A stretch of 64,000 nt of DNA, taken from contig NZ_WVTD01000004.1 of assembly GCF_009856825.1 (NCBI RefSeq), forward strand, positions 1 to 64,000, given 5' to 3'. The notes beneath the pieces were generated by a model that had not been told where the DNA came from, did not search any database, and was given only the letters and a program-made list of their open reading frames with translations. This DNA comes from Novosphingobium silvae (GTDB lineage: Bacteria > Pseudomonadota > Alphaproteobacteria > Sphingomonadales > Sphingomonadaceae). Made by a program: the position numbers and the translations under genes. Below, piece after piece: positions 48,132-57,134 of the stretch (position 1 is the first letter of the stretch; the number at the start of each line of letters is the position of its first letter).

Positions 48132-48898
48132 GGCCGGCCGCGCCGGGCCGGGCGCGCGCGTTCGTATTCGCAGCGGTGCTGGGCCTTGGCGCGGTGGCGA
48201 TGGCCGGGCACGGCGATGCGCGTCCGCGCGGCTATCGCGGACCGCCCGGGCATGGCACCGCCAATCCCAGCGCGCTTGTCGCCGCCGAGATCGCCTTCGC
48301 CCGCATGGCGCGCGAAAAGGGGCAGTGGAGCGCCTTTCGCGAGTATGCGGACGAGGATGCGACGATGTTCGTGCCCGAGGCCGTGCGCGCCCGGGACTGG
48401 CTCAAGGGGCGCGACGATCCGCCCGCGCCCGTGCAGTGGCAGGCGCACCAGGTCTGGATGAGCTGCGACGGCACGCTGGGCGTCACCAGGGGCGCGTGGC
48501 AGCGCCCGGATGGCTCCACCGGCTATTTCACCACCATCTGGAAGCGCCAGAAGAAAGGCGATTTCCGCTGGGTGCTCGACCAGGGAGACACCCTCGCGCA
48601 GCCGCTTGCCGAGCCGGACATGCTCTCGGCCTCCGTGGCCGACTGCCAGCGCGGCGTGCGCGGCGTGGAGCCGGACGGCACGATCGTGGTGGAGGAGCAG
48701 TCCGCCTCGCGCGCGAAGGGCTCGGGCCGTTCGGCGGACGGTACGCTGACGTGGAAATACGCCGTCGCGCCGGACCGCTCGCGCACGATCTCGGTGTCGA
48801 TGCGCAAGGACGGCGGGATGCGCGAAGTGCTGGCGCTTAGCGTGGCGGCACCCGTTGCGGCGCCCCGGGCGGGCGACGGCGGGGCCGGGGGGCAATAG
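48128..48898 (+). CDS. Secreted protein, SnoaL/DUF4440-like
   Basis: A 256-aa protein starting at a GTG that overlaps the folD stop. The signal peptide ([20 protein letters not shown]) is followed by a SnoaL-type cone: [53 protein letters not shown] ends this NTF2-like fold. The C-terminal ~100 residues are extra. No catalytic role can be given. Confidence 0.72.
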   Translation: MRPAAPGRARAFVFAAVLGLGAVAMAGHGDARPRGYRGPPGHGTANPSALVAAEIAFARMAREKGQWSAFREYADEDATMFVPEAVRARDWLKGRDDPPAPVQWQAHQVWMSCDGTLGVTRGAWQRPDGSTGYFTTIWKRQKKGDFRWVLDQGDTLAQPLAEPDMLSASVADCQRGVRGVEPDGTIVVEEQSASRAKGSGRSADGTLTWKYAVAPDRSRTISVSMRKDGGMREVLALSVAAPVAAPRAGDGGAGGQ

Positions 48899-48899
48899 A

Positions 48900-49535
48900 A
48901 TGTACGAACTTTTCATCAGCGCCTTCATCACGCTTTTCGTGGTGATCGATCCGCCCGGCTGCGCGCCCATCTATGCCGGGCTCTCGGCCGGGGCGAGCCG
49001 CAGGCAGGCGGTCTCGATGGCGGCGCGCGCCTGCATCATCGCCACTCTCATCCTCGTCGTCTTCGGCCTGTTCGGCGAACGCCTGCTCGGCGCGCTTCAT
49101 ATCGAACTCGACGCCTTCCGCATCGCGGGCGGCATCATGCTCTTCATGATCGCGGTCGACATGGTGTTCGAGAAGCGCACCCAGCGCCGCGAGGAGCGGG
49201 CCGAGAAGGTCAAGGCTCACAACGCCGACACGCACGAGGTGGAGGACGTCTCCGTCTTCCCGATGGCGATGCCGATGCTGGCGGGCCCCGGCTCCATCGC
49301 GACGATGATGCTGCTGACCTCGCGCGCGCGGGGCGATGTGCAGACCGCCGTGATCCTGGGCGCGATGCTGGCGGTGATGGCGCTGAGCTTCGCCGCGCTC
49401 GCTGCCGCCGGGCCGCTGATGCGCGTGCTGGGCGACAAGGTGGAGGCGGTGATCACGCGCCTTCTCGGCGTCCTGCTGGCGGCCCTGGCGGCGCAGTACG
49501 TCATCGACGGGATCAAGGCCTCGCTGCTGTCGTGA
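48900..49535 (+). CDS. MarC-family membrane protein
   Basis: A 211-aa protein with six membrane helices: [20 protein letters not shown] at the start and [18 protein letters not shown] in the middle, as in MarC/YchE proteins. The family function is not settled, and it is not a proven antibiotic exporter. The ATG is 2 bp after the preceding stop. Confidence 0.92.
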   Translation: MYELFISAFITLFVVIDPPGCAPIYAGLSAGASRRQAVSMAARACIIATLILVVFGLFGERLLGALHIELDAFRIAGGIMLFMIAVDMVFEKRTQRREERAEKVKAHNADTHEVEDVSVFPMAMPMLAGPGSIATMMLLTSRARGDVQTAVILGAMLAVMALSFAALAAAGPLMRVLGDKVEAVITRLLGVLLAALAAQYVIDGIKASLLS

Positions 49536-49552
49536 TCGCCGGGCCGCAGGTC

Positions 49553-49879
49553 ATGGCGACCGGCGCGGTCTACCTCGCGGCGGCGCTGGCGGAGATCGGC
49601 GGCTGCTTCGCCTTCTGGGCCTGGCTGCGGCTGTCGAAGAGCGGGTGGTGGCTGGTCCCGGGCTGCGCCTCGCTGGTGCTTTTCGCATGGCTGCTGACGC
49701 TGGTGGATACCTCTCAGGCGGGCCGCGCCTACGCGGCTTACGGCGGCATCTACATCACCGCGGCGTTGGCGTGGCTGTGGCTGGCCGAAGGCGTGCGGCC
49801 GGACCGCTGGGACCTGCTCGGCGCTGCGCTGTGCCTTGCGGGAGCGGGCGTGATCCTGCTGGCGCCGCACCGCTCCTGA
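49553..49879 (+). CDS. YnfA/UPF0060-family membrane protein
   Basis: Starting at the ATG gives 108 aa, the normal YnfA length; a GTG overlapping the marC stop would add seven residues. Four short membrane helices with [18 protein letters not shown] and [20 protein letters not shown] match the UPF0060 family, which resembles small drug exporters. Confidence 0.9.
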   Translation: MATGAVYLAAALAEIGGCFAFWAWLRLSKSGWWLVPGCASLVLFAWLLTLVDTSQAGRAYAAYGGIYITAALAWLWLAEGVRPDRWDLLGAALCLAGAGVILLAPHRS

Positions 49880-49918
49880 CGCCGCCCGCCGTTCTCGACG
49901 GGGTGGAGCGACGCGCCC

Positions 49919-50530
49919 TTACTGCAGGGTGGCGCCCTCGTCGTCGTCGTCGCGGGTGCGCCCGAAGAACTGCATGAGCTGGACGAGCAGCTCGCACCGC
50001 GCGACCAGGCCCGGCGCTTCGAGCAGGGCCTGCTTGGCTGCGGGATCGAACGGCGCGATCTGCGAAACGCCGTTGATGAGCGAAACATCGTCGAGCCGCC
50101 CCACCTGATCCCAGTCCACCACATGGCCTTGCGCCTCGGCGAAGCGCCGCGCTTCGCGCTCGAAGCTGGCGCGTTCGATCGGGGCGAGCACGGCGCTCTC
50201 GTCCTCGGGAAGGAGTTCGGCCTCGACCTGGCGGAACGGCGTCGTCACATCGAGTTCGCGCAAGGTTCGAAAGCGTGACAGGCCCGAAAGGACGATGTTG
50301 AAGCGCCCGTCCTCGAGCGCCTCGACATCGCCGATGCGCCCGACGCAGCCCACGCTGTAGAGCGGCGCGCCCTCGGCCGGGCGCTGGGGCTGGATCATGC
50401 CGATCCGCCGGTCCCGGGCCAGTGCATCGCTCACCATCGCCCGGTAGCGCGGCTCGAAGATGTGCAGCGGAAGCTGCAGCCCGGGATACAGAACCGCGCC
50501 CGTCAGCGGGAAGATGGTGATCCGCGTCAA
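49919..50530 (-). CDS. LON substrate-binding domain protein
   Basis: A 203-aa protein from a TTG start, since no ATG or GTG exists between it and the upstream gene. ITIFPLTGAVLYPGLQLPLHIFEPRYRAMV is the LON N-terminal domain signature. No protease domain follows, as in the stand-alone LonB-like/peptidase-S16 small proteins often encoded next to thioredoxin-like CnoX. The acidic end DDDDEG is unusual but not informative. Confidence 0.85.
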   Translation of the reverse strand: MTRITIFPLTGAVLYPGLQLPLHIFEPRYRAMVSDALARDRRIGMIQPQRPAEGAPLYSVGCVGRIGDVEALEDGRFNIVLSGLSRFRTLRELDVTTPFRQVEAELLPEDESAVLAPIERASFEREARRFAEAQGHVVDWDQVGRLDDVSLINGVSQIAPFDPAAKQALLEAPGLVARCELLVQLMQFFGRTRDDDDEGATLQ

Positions 50531-50534
50531 GACG

Positions 50535-51461
50535 TCAGCCGAACAGGATCGTCGAAAGCTTGCGGCGGGTGGCCGAAACCCAGGGATCTTCCAGTCCCAC
50601 GGCCTCGAAGATCTGCAGCAGCTTGGCGCGGGCGGCGCCCTCGTTCCACTCGCGGTCGGAGGCGACCATGCGCAGCAGCGTGTCGGCGGCGGCATCGCGC
50701 TCACCGGCGGCGAAGGCGGCGCCGGCGAACGCGAACTGCGCGTCCATGTCGGCCGGGCGCTCGGCAGCGGCGGCGCGAAGGGCGGCGAGTTCGCTGTCCT
50801 CGGGCCGGTCCTGCGCAAGCGAGAGGGCATTGCGCGCCCGCTCGACCTGCGGATCGGTGCTGAGCGGCTCGCCCAGCGAATCGAGCACCTGCGCCGCTTC
50901 CTCGAGCCGACCGGCGGCGATGAAGGCGCGCACGAGACCGGCGATGACCTCGCCGTTGTCAGGCGCGATCTCGAGGATCTGCATGAAGATGCTGGCGGCG
51001 CGCTCGCCATCCCCTGCGGCCAGCGCTTCCTCTCCCATGGCGATCAGCGGAGCGAGGTCCACTTCCGGCTCGGCGCCGCCCGGCTGCACGGGAAGCTTCG
51101 CCAGCAGCTGGTCGAGCATACCCTTGATCTGCGATTCGCTGCGGGCGCTGGTAAGGTCGGCAACGGGCTGGCCCTGGAAGATCGCGTAGACGGTCGGGAT
51201 GGAGCGGACCTGGAACTGGGAGGCGATGAACTGCTCTTCGTCCACGTTGACCTTGGCAAGGACCACGCCCTTGTCCGCGTATTCGGCGGCAACCTTTTCC
51301 AGCACCGGCGTCAGCGCCTTGCAGGGGCCGCACCATTCGGCCCAGAAATCGAGGATCACCAGCTGGGTCATCGAAGGCTCGGCCACTGCCTTGCGGAACC
51401 GATCCACTGCCTTCTGCTCGTCGAGGTTGAGACCCATGCTGGCCAAGGTACGTGCTCCCAT
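50535..51461 (-). CDS. Thioredoxin-like co-chaperone (CnoX/YbbN-like)
   Basis: A 308-aa protein; an ATG at 51437 would give 300 aa. The N-terminal thioredoxin domain has WAEWCGPCK near residue 45. A TPR-like helical region follows (LIAMGEEALAAGDGERAASIFMQILEIAPDNGEVIAGLVRAFIAAGRLEEAAQVL). This thioredoxin plus TPR build matches CnoX/YbbN, which protects proteins under oxidative stress and hands them to chaperones. It is just upstream of, and co-directional with, the LON-domain gene, a typical pairing. Confidence 0.9.
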   Translation of the reverse strand: MGARTLASMGLNLDEQKAVDRFRKAVAEPSMTQLVILDFWAEWCGPCKALTPVLEKVAAEYADKGVVLAKVNVDEEQFIASQFQVRSIPTVYAIFQGQPVADLTSARSESQIKGMLDQLLAKLPVQPGGAEPEVDLAPLIAMGEEALAAGDGERAASIFMQILEIAPDNGEVIAGLVRAFIAAGRLEEAAQVLDSLGEPLSTDPQVERARNALSLAQDRPEDSELAALRAAAAERPADMDAQFAFAGAAFAAGERDAAADTLLRMVASDREWNEGAARAKLLQIFEAVGLEDPWVSATRRKLSTILFG

Positions 51462-51600
51462 AAGCTGTTGCGCCGCGCCTTGCGCGGGGCGGATCGGCCA
51501 TAGATCGGCCCTCCACGCCGATTTGTGAAGGGCGAATGCGCCGTTTCGGTCTCTTGCGGCCGTTCGCAGGCGTGCGTGAAAGATTTCTTTCAGTTCCCTC

Positions 51601-51628
51601 TTGCGGGCCCTGCCAACCGCTGCTAGTG
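51601..51628 (+). promoter_or_regulatory. Promoter of the first tRNA-Gly
   Basis: TTGCGG and CTAGTG are 16 bp apart, 52 bp before the tRNA. The same arrangement precedes the second tRNA copy, which supports the call. Confidence 0.6.
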
Positions 51629-51680
51629 GCGCGCCTCCACACCGGAACGGCCTAGTTGCCACCCGGTCTGAAGCGCCAGA

Positions 51681-51755
51681 GCGGGCGTAGCTCAGTGGTA
51701 GAGCACAACCTTGCCAAGGTTGGGGTCGAGGGTTCGAATCCCTTCGCCCGCTCCA
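51681..51755 (+). tRNA. tRNA-Gly (GCC)
   Basis: A 75-nt sequence including an encoded CCA. The acceptor stem GCGGGCG pairs with CGCCCGC, the anticodon loop is TTGCCAA (anticodon GCC) and the T arm GGTTCGAATCC is standard. An identical copy lies at 52323-52397. Confidence 0.97.
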
Positions 51756-51840
51756 GTTTCCCTCCTCCATCGTCGATCGCAATGGCTTGCTGCGCAAGCG
51801 CACCGTTGTGTCTGCTGCACTGCGGCATGATAGTGCGGCC

Positions 51841-52188
51841 ATGCAGAACCTCTTCCGAATCGGCTTCTGGCTCGCGCTCGCTTTCGCTGTCGTCATGGCG
51901 GTGCTGCCTCATCCCCCGCAGCTTCCCGGCGCGCCGGGCGACAAGGTGCAGCACATCCTCGCCTTCGCCACGCTCGCAGTGCTGGCCGCGCTCGGATACC
52001 CGCGCGTCCCGAAGCTGAAGATCGGCCTCGGCCTCGTGCTGGTGGGCGCCGGGATCGAGGTGGTGCAGATGGTGCCCATGCTCCACCGCGACGCGCAAGT
52101 GTCGGACCTGGTGGCCGACAGCCTCGCGATCCTGCTCGTGCTTGCGCTCGTGCGGCTTGCTTTCGGCATGCGCCGCAGGGCCGGGTGA
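51841..52188 (+). CDS. VanZ-family membrane protein
   Basis: A 115-aa protein with about three membrane helices from the ATG of MQNLFRIGFWL. The VanZ-like pattern is a helix, then a DKVQHILAFATLAVLAALG segment, then GIEVVQMVPMLHRDAQVSDLVADSLAILL. VanZ-like proteins are widespread and mostly uncharacterised. It sits between the two tRNA-Gly copies. Confidence 0.85.
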   Translation: MQNLFRIGFWLALAFAVVMAVLPHPPQLPGAPGDKVQHILAFATLAVLAALGYPRVPKLKIGLGLVLVGAGIEVVQMVPMLHRDAQVSDLVADSLAILLVLALVRLAFGMRRRAG

Positions 52189-52241
52189 CAGGCGCGGGAA
52201 GGGCCACGGGAAGCGCGCGCGGGAGATTGCGTTTCTCCCTC

Positions 52242-52269
52242 TTGCGGTCCCTCCAAAGCGCTGCTAGTG
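52242..52269 (+). promoter_or_regulatory. Promoter of the second tRNA-Gly
   Basis: TTGCGG and CTAGTG, 16 bp apart, 53 bp before the tRNA; the flanks (CCCTCTTGCGG and GCTGCTAGTGG) repeat those of the first copy. Confidence 0.6.
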
Positions 52270-52322
52270 GCCCCTCCACCCGGACGGAGACGCCATTCGC
52301 GTCACTCCGGTTCAACGCCAGA

Positions 52323-52397
52323 GCGGGCGTAGCTCAGTGGTAGAGCACAACCTTGCCAAGGTTGGGGTCGAGGGTTCGAATCCCTTCGCCCGCTCCA
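52323..52397 (+). tRNA. tRNA-Gly (GCC), second copy
   Basis: Identical to the copy at 51681-51755, including the CCA and the preceding CCAGA. It lies 642 bp further on, after the VanZ gene. Confidence 0.97.
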
Positions 52398-52506
52398 GCG
52401 ATCCTCCCTCCATATCGCGCATGAAGCGTCTGGATGCGCCCGCAGCTGCGCCCCGGACGGCCTGGCAGCACGGGGGCGGTTAGCCTCGGGCGCTGCACGC
52501 CGCCTT

Positions 52507-53853
52507 TCAGTCTCCCGCCACCGTCATGCCATCCACGCGCACCGTGGGCACGTTGATCGCGCGGTACCATTCCAGATCGTCGGCCGCGGTCATGCGCGCG
52601 AACATCGCCAGCAGGTTGCCGGCGATGGTGAACTCAGCGACGGGACCGGCCAGTTCGCCGCCGACGATGCGGAAGCCCGCCGCGCCCCGGCTGTAATCGC
52701 CGGTGACGCCGTTCACGCCCTGGCCGATGAGTTCGGTGACGTAGACGCCGTGGGCAATGTCGGCGATCAGCTGCGCCGGGGAAAGCGCGCCCGGTGCAAG
52801 GTGGACGTTGCCCACCGAGACGCCCGGGGCGCCGCCGCCGTTGCGGGTCGCATGGCCGGTAGGGGCAAGGCCCAACTGGCGTGCGGACGCCGAATCGAGC
52901 AGCCATCCGGTGAGGCGCCCGTCCTCGACGAGGTTGCGCGGCGTGGTCGCCAGCCCCTCGCCGTCAAACGGGCGGGCGCGCAGGCCGCGCGGCGCGTGCG
53001 GATTGTCGACGATCAGCGTGCCGGGAGCGAAGATCTGCTCTCCCAGCCTGTCGAGCAGGAAGCTGGAGCGCCGCGCGATGGCGCTGCCCGAGATCGCGCC
53101 GAGCAAGTGGCCGACGAGCGAGCTGGACACGCGCGGATCGAAGACGACCGGCATCGGCCCGCTCTTCATCCGGCCCGAATCGAGCTTGGCGACTGTGCGC
53201 GTGCCGGCAAGGCGGCCGATCTCGGCGGGAGAGGGCAGGTCCTCGCCGTGGTGAGCGGTGCGCCAGGCATTGTCGCGCTGCTTGCCCGCTCCGTCTCCGC
53301 CAACGACCGAGGCGCTGACCGAATGGTTGGTCGAACCGTAAGCCCCCGAAAAGCCATGGCTGGTCGCCAAAGCGAACACACCAACGCCCGCACTGGCGGT
53401 CGCGCCGTCGGAATTGGTGACGCCCGGCACCGAACGCGCCGCGTCCTCGGCTTCCTCTGCCATGGCGCGCAGGGCCGAAGGGCTGGGCTCGGCAGGATCC
53501 ACCAGGTCCAGCTCGGGCCAGGGGCCGCGTGCCAGCATGTCCTGCGGCGCGAGGCCGGCATAGGCGTCCTCGGGCGCGAGCCGGGCCATCGCGATGGCAC
53601 GCTCTGCCAATTCGTCCAGAGCAGCGGGAGAGAGGTCGGACGAGCCGATGCTGGCGGAACGGGTGCCCGCGAAGACGCGCAGGGCGATGTGCTCGCCCTC
53701 GGATCGCTCCACATCCTCGAGCTTGCCGAGGCGGACCTGGATGCCTTCGGAGGAACTGGCGCCGTAGACAGCGTCTGCCGCGTCCGCTCCGGCGCGCCGG
53801 GCGCGCTCCACGAGGTCGAGCGCGCGGTCCCTGGCCTGATCCGGTGTGAGCAT
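52507..53853 (-). CDS. pmbA: Metalloprotease-like subunit PmbA/TldE
   Basis: A 448-aa TldD-family protein lacking the HExxxH zinc motif, as expected of the PmbA/TldE subunit. ARRAGADAADAVYGASSSEGIQVR at the start and GVYVTELIGQGVNGVTGDYSRGAAG near the end are PmbA signatures. It pairs with TldD (21,158-22,576) to form the TldD/E protease. Its operon partner is not visible: the preceding gene on this strand is a membrane protein. Confidence 0.95.
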   Translation of the reverse strand: MLTPDQARDRALDLVERARRAGADAADAVYGASSSEGIQVRLGKLEDVERSEGEHIALRVFAGTRSASIGSSDLSPAALDELAERAIAMARLAPEDAYAGLAPQDMLARGPWPELDLVDPAEPSPSALRAMAEEAEDAARSVPGVTNSDGATASAGVGVFALATSHGFSGAYGSTNHSVSASVVGGDGAGKQRDNAWRTAHHGEDLPSPAEIGRLAGTRTVAKLDSGRMKSGPMPVVFDPRVSSSLVGHLLGAISGSAIARRSSFLLDRLGEQIFAPGTLIVDNPHAPRGLRARPFDGEGLATTPRNLVEDGRLTGWLLDSASARQLGLAPTGHATRNGGGAPGVSVGNVHLAPGALSPAQLIADIAHGVYVTELIGQGVNGVTGDYSRGAAGFRIVGGELAGPVAEFTIAGNLLAMFARMTAADDLEWYRAINVPTVRVDGMTVAGD

Positions 53854-53955
53854 CGTGCCTTATAACTCCCGAGCGGCGAAATTGCGTCGGCCCGCCCTAG
53901 TCGCCGCGAGGGCGCAGGGCAAACGGGACTTGCTGCCGGGAAAAAGGCGTGGCGG

Positions 53956-54417
53956 CTACTCGAAGGCGAGAGCCAGGGCCTTGAACAGGCCGGTCAGCGC
54001 GAACGGAAGGCCGATCGCCAGCGCCCAGAGGGCCAGGCGATCGCGCCGGTAATAGCGGGCGAGGGCGGGATCATGGGCCTGCTCGTCGTCGAGCCGGTTC
54101 CACCGCGCCTCGAAGCGGCGACAGGCAGGGATGATCGCGACCACCAGCATGACGAGCGCGAAGTAAGGCAGCAACGAGCCGTGGCCGGCCTTGAGAGCGC
54201 CCACGGTCACGAAGATCTGCAGCGCAGTGTAGACCAGCAGGGCGTAGGCGATGTGGTCGCTCATCTTGCGGCGCCAGTCGATCACCGATGCGCGAGCGTC
54301 ATCGCTGCCCCGGTCCAGCGAAGCCGGGGCCGCAGGCGTGCCCAGCGGCGCGGCGTTCGTGGAACCCAGCGCCGGCTGATGCGCTGCATGATCGGAAATC
54401 CTGTCCATCCAGGGCAA
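53956..54417 (-). CDS. Membrane protein of unknown function
   Basis: A 153-aa protein with an Ala/Pro-rich N-terminal 45 residues, probably cytosolic, then three helices (IAYALLVYTALQIFVTVGAL, YFALVMLVVAIIPACRRF, and LALWALAIGLPFALTGLFKALAL). No family is recognised. An ATG three codons later is also possible. Confidence 0.65.
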   Translation of the reverse strand: MPWMDRISDHAAHQPALGSTNAAPLGTPAAPASLDRGSDDARASVIDWRRKMSDHIAYALLVYTALQIFVTVGALKAGHGSLLPYFALVMLVVAIIPACRRFEARWNRLDDEQAHDPALARYYRRDRLALWALAIGLPFALTGLFKALALAFE

Positions 54418-54603
54418 CTCCCCATCTTTTTTCAGAGTACATCATCGAATGTCGGTCAGATCAAGCTCGGTTCCCTTTCGGGCAAGCGCGAACGGCAGTG
54501 CGTGCCGCTTCGGCGGCAGGTATGCACGAAACCTGCCAAGTGGTCGCACTAAGCGGAAATGCCGTCTTGCCGTGGCGCCCTGCGCTGCGTTAAGTCCTGC
54601 GCG

Positions 54604-55425
54604 ATGACTGCAAGCACCGATCTCACGCAGAACCCCGGCAGCGCAGCGGCGGAAACGCACGCTGTCGAAGGGGGCGCCATCGACGCCGAACTCCTGAGGG
54701 AGAACGGCGGCCTCGAGGTCATTTCGATCGCCAAGAGCTACGACAAGCGGGCGGTCCTGACGGACATCTCGCTGTCCGTCGCCAAGGGCGAGGTGCTGGG
54801 CCTGCTGGGGCCGAACGGCGCCGGCAAGACGACCTGCTTCTATTCGATCATGGGGCTGGTGCGCCCGGACTCGGGCCGCATCCTGATGGACGGCGTCGAC
54901 GTGACCCGGCTGCCGATGTACCGCCGCGCCATCCTGGGGCTCGGTTACCTGCCGCAGGAAACCTCGATCTTCCGCGGCCTCACGGTCGAGCAGAACATCG
55001 CCGCCGTGCTCGAACTCAACGAACCGGACCGCGACGTGCGGCAGGGCGAGCTTGACCGCCTTCTCGACGAATTCGGCCTCACCCGCCTGCGCGGCAGCCC
55101 GGCCATGGCGCTTTCCGGCGGCGAGCGTCGCCGGTGCGAAATCGCGCGCGCACTGGCCGCCAAGCCCTCGATCATGCTTCTGGACGAACCGTTCGCAGGC
55201 ATCGATCCGCTTTCGATCTCGGACATCCGCGATCTCGTGCGCGACCTGAAGACGCGCGGCATCGGCGTGCTCATCACCGACCACAACGTGCGCGAGACGC
55301 TCGACATCGTCGACCGGGCCTGCATCATCTATGGCGGCCAGGTGCTGTTCGCCGGCAGCCCCGAAGCCCTTGTCGCCGACGAGAACGTGCGCCGCCTGTA
55401 CCTTGGCGAAGGTTTCACGCTTTGA
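54604..55425 (+). CDS. lptB: Lipopolysaccharide export ABC ATPase
   Basis: A 273-aa LptB. Walker A GPNGAGKTT, signature ALSGGERRRCEIARAL and Walker B LLDEPFAGIDPLS are all canonical. TDHNVRETLDIVDRACIIYGGQVLFAGSPEALVADENVRRLYLGE is the typical LptB end. An unusual N-terminal extension of ~35 residues (acidic/Ala-rich) precedes the domain. LptB with LptF/G/C drives LPS from the inner membrane. Being followed by rpoN is the conserved alphaproteobacterial order. Confidence 0.96.
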   Translation: MTASTDLTQNPGSAAAETHAVEGGAIDAELLRENGGLEVISIAKSYDKRAVLTDISLSVAKGEVLGLLGPNGAGKTTCFYSIMGLVRPDSGRILMDGVDVTRLPMYRRAILGLGYLPQETSIFRGLTVEQNIAAVLELNEPDRDVRQGELDRLLDEFGLTRLRGSPAMALSGGERRRCEIARALAAKPSIMLLDEPFAGIDPLSISDIRDLVRDLKTRGIGVLITDHNVRETLDIVDRACIIYGGQVLFAGSPEALVADENVRRLYLGEGFTL

Positions 55426-55481
55426 CGCGCGCCCCGCGCATCGAAGTGCCGGGGGACCGCGTCCGCACGGACCGCTGAGCC

Positions 55482-57023
55482 ATGGCTCTGGGGCCACGCC
55501 TGGACCTCAGGCAAAGCCAGTCGCTGGTCATGACGCCGCAGCTCCAGCAGGCGATCAAGCTGCTGGCGCTGTCGAACCTCGAGGTGGAAACCTTCATCGG
55601 GGAAGCGCTCGACGCCAACCCTCTGCTGGACGTGGGCCAGACCGGCGCCGGCGAGGGCGTGGAGTTGCCGGGCGAGCAGATGGCGGGCGAGCAGGTGGCG
55701 GGCGAGCAGATGGGGGAGGAGCGGCGCACGACGCTGGAGGCCTCCTCGGTCGACCGGCTGATCGGTGAGGGCCATGCGGCGGCCGACAGACCGCTCGACA
55801 TCGACGCAGGCGCCCTCGACCGTGATCGCGACACCGGCGACGGCAACTTGCGCGACGATGCGGGCTGGGGCGCGGAAATGCGCAGCGGCGCCGCCGAGGA
55901 TGGGCCGGGGATCGACGAGCGCGCGGCGCTGCAGGGAACGCTGGCGGAGCATCTGGAGGCGCAGGTCTTTGCCGCCGCGCGCGATCCCTTCATCGCGGGG
56001 ATTGCCCACTACATCATCGGCCAGCTGGACGAGGCGGGGTATCTGGCGCTGCCCCTGTCGGAAATCGCGGCGGACCTCGGGATCGCTCCTGCCGAGGCCG
56101 AGGCCGGGCTCGCCCTTGTCCAGACGCTGGAACCTACGGGCGTCGGCGCGCGCAGCCTGTCGGAGTGCATCGCCCTGCAGGCGCGCGAGGCGGATCGCCA
56201 CGATCCGATCATGGCGCGCCTGATCGACAATCTCGATCTTCTGGCGCGCGGCGAACTGGCGCGGCTCAAGCGCATGTGCGGCGTGGACGACGAGGACTTC
56301 GCCGACATGCTGGGCGAACTGCGCGGCTACGATCCCAAGCCCGGGCTGCGCTATGGCGGCGAGCCGGGGGGAGCCGTGACGCCCGACGTGCTGGTCACGC
56401 CGCGGGCCGACGGAGGCTGGGACATCGCGCTCAACCAGGCCACGCTGCCGCGCCTCGTCGTCAACCGGGGCTACTATGTGGAGCTGAAGGGCGACTGCAC
56501 CGACAAGGCCTCGCGCGCCTGGCTTTCGGAAAAGCTCGCCGACGCGAACTGGCTTATCAAGGCGCTGGACCAGCGGCAGAAGACGATCCTCAAGGTGGCC
56601 GCCGAGCTGGTCAAGCAGCAGGACGGCTTCTTCCGGCACGGCGTCGCGCACCTTCGCCCGCTGACGCTGCGGGCCGTGGCCGATGCGATCGGCATGCACG
56701 AATCCACCGTCAGCCGCGTGACCTCGAACAAGTTCCTGAACTGCCCGCGCGGTACCTATGAGCTGAAGTATTTCTTCACCTCCGGGGTGGGCTCGGCCGA
56801 CGGGGAGGGCGGAGCCTCGGCCGAGGCGGTGAAGGCAGCCATCCGCCAGTTGGTCGATGCCGAGGATCCCAAGGCGATCCTGTCGGACGATGCGCTGGTG
56901 GAGCTGCTGAAGGCCAGGGGCTTCGAGCTCGCCCGCCGCACCGTCGCCAAGTACCGCGAGGCGATCGGCCTCGGCAGCTCGGTGCAGCGCCGGCGCCAGA
57001 AGTCGCTGGCCGCGATCCGGTGA
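55482..57023 (+). CDS. rpoN: RNA polymerase sigma-54 factor
   Basis: A 513-aa sigma-54. The Gln-rich activator region is at the start (RLDLRQSQSLVMTPQLQQAIKLL). A core-binding domain is in the middle and the RpoN box is ARRTVAKYREAIG near the C-terminus. The acidic region after residue 55 carries three copies of GEQ(M/V)A. Sigma-54 needs an AAA+ activator, and none is in the window. Gene order lptB-rpoN is standard; the usual hpf and ptsN genes do not follow. Confidence 0.96.
   Translation: MALGPRLDLRQSQSLVMTPQLQQAIKLLALSNLEVETFIGEALDANPLLDVGQTGAGEGVELPGEQMAGEQVAGEQMGEERRTTLEASSVDRLIGEGHAAADRPLDIDAGALDRDRDTGDGNLRDDAGWGAEMRSGAAEDGPGIDERAALQGTLAEHLEAQVFAAARDPFIAGIAHYIIGQLDEAGYLALPLSEIAADLGIAPAEAEAGLALVQTLEPTGVGARSLSECIALQAREADRHDPIMARLIDNLDLLARGELARLKRMCGVDDEDFADMLGELRGYDPKPGLRYGGEPGGAVTPDVLVTPRADGGWDIALNQATLPRLVVNRGYYVELKGDCTDKASRAWLSEKLADANWLIKALDQRQKTILKVAAELVKQQDGFFRHGVAHLRPLTLRAVADAIGMHESTVSRVTSNKFLNCPRGTYELKYFFTSGVGSADGEGGASAEAVKAAIRQLVDAEDPKAILSDDALVELLKARGFELARRTVAKYREAIGLGSSVQRRRQKSLAAIR
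55670..55714 (+). repeat. Three 15-bp tandem repeats inside rpoN
   Basis: GGGCGAGCAGATGGC-type units at 55670-55684, 55685-55699 and 55700-55714, with one or two changes. They encode GEQMA-like units in the acidic region II of sigma-54, which tolerates length changes. Confidence 0.85.
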
Positions 57024-57134
57024 ACGCCGAGCCGGGCGGAAGCACGGCTTCGGTTTTCACCTAGAAGCGCTTTGCGCGCCGTTCACCATGTCGTCCTAGC
57101 CTCCGGCAGCGAAAGCGCCAGCGGAGGCCCCGGC

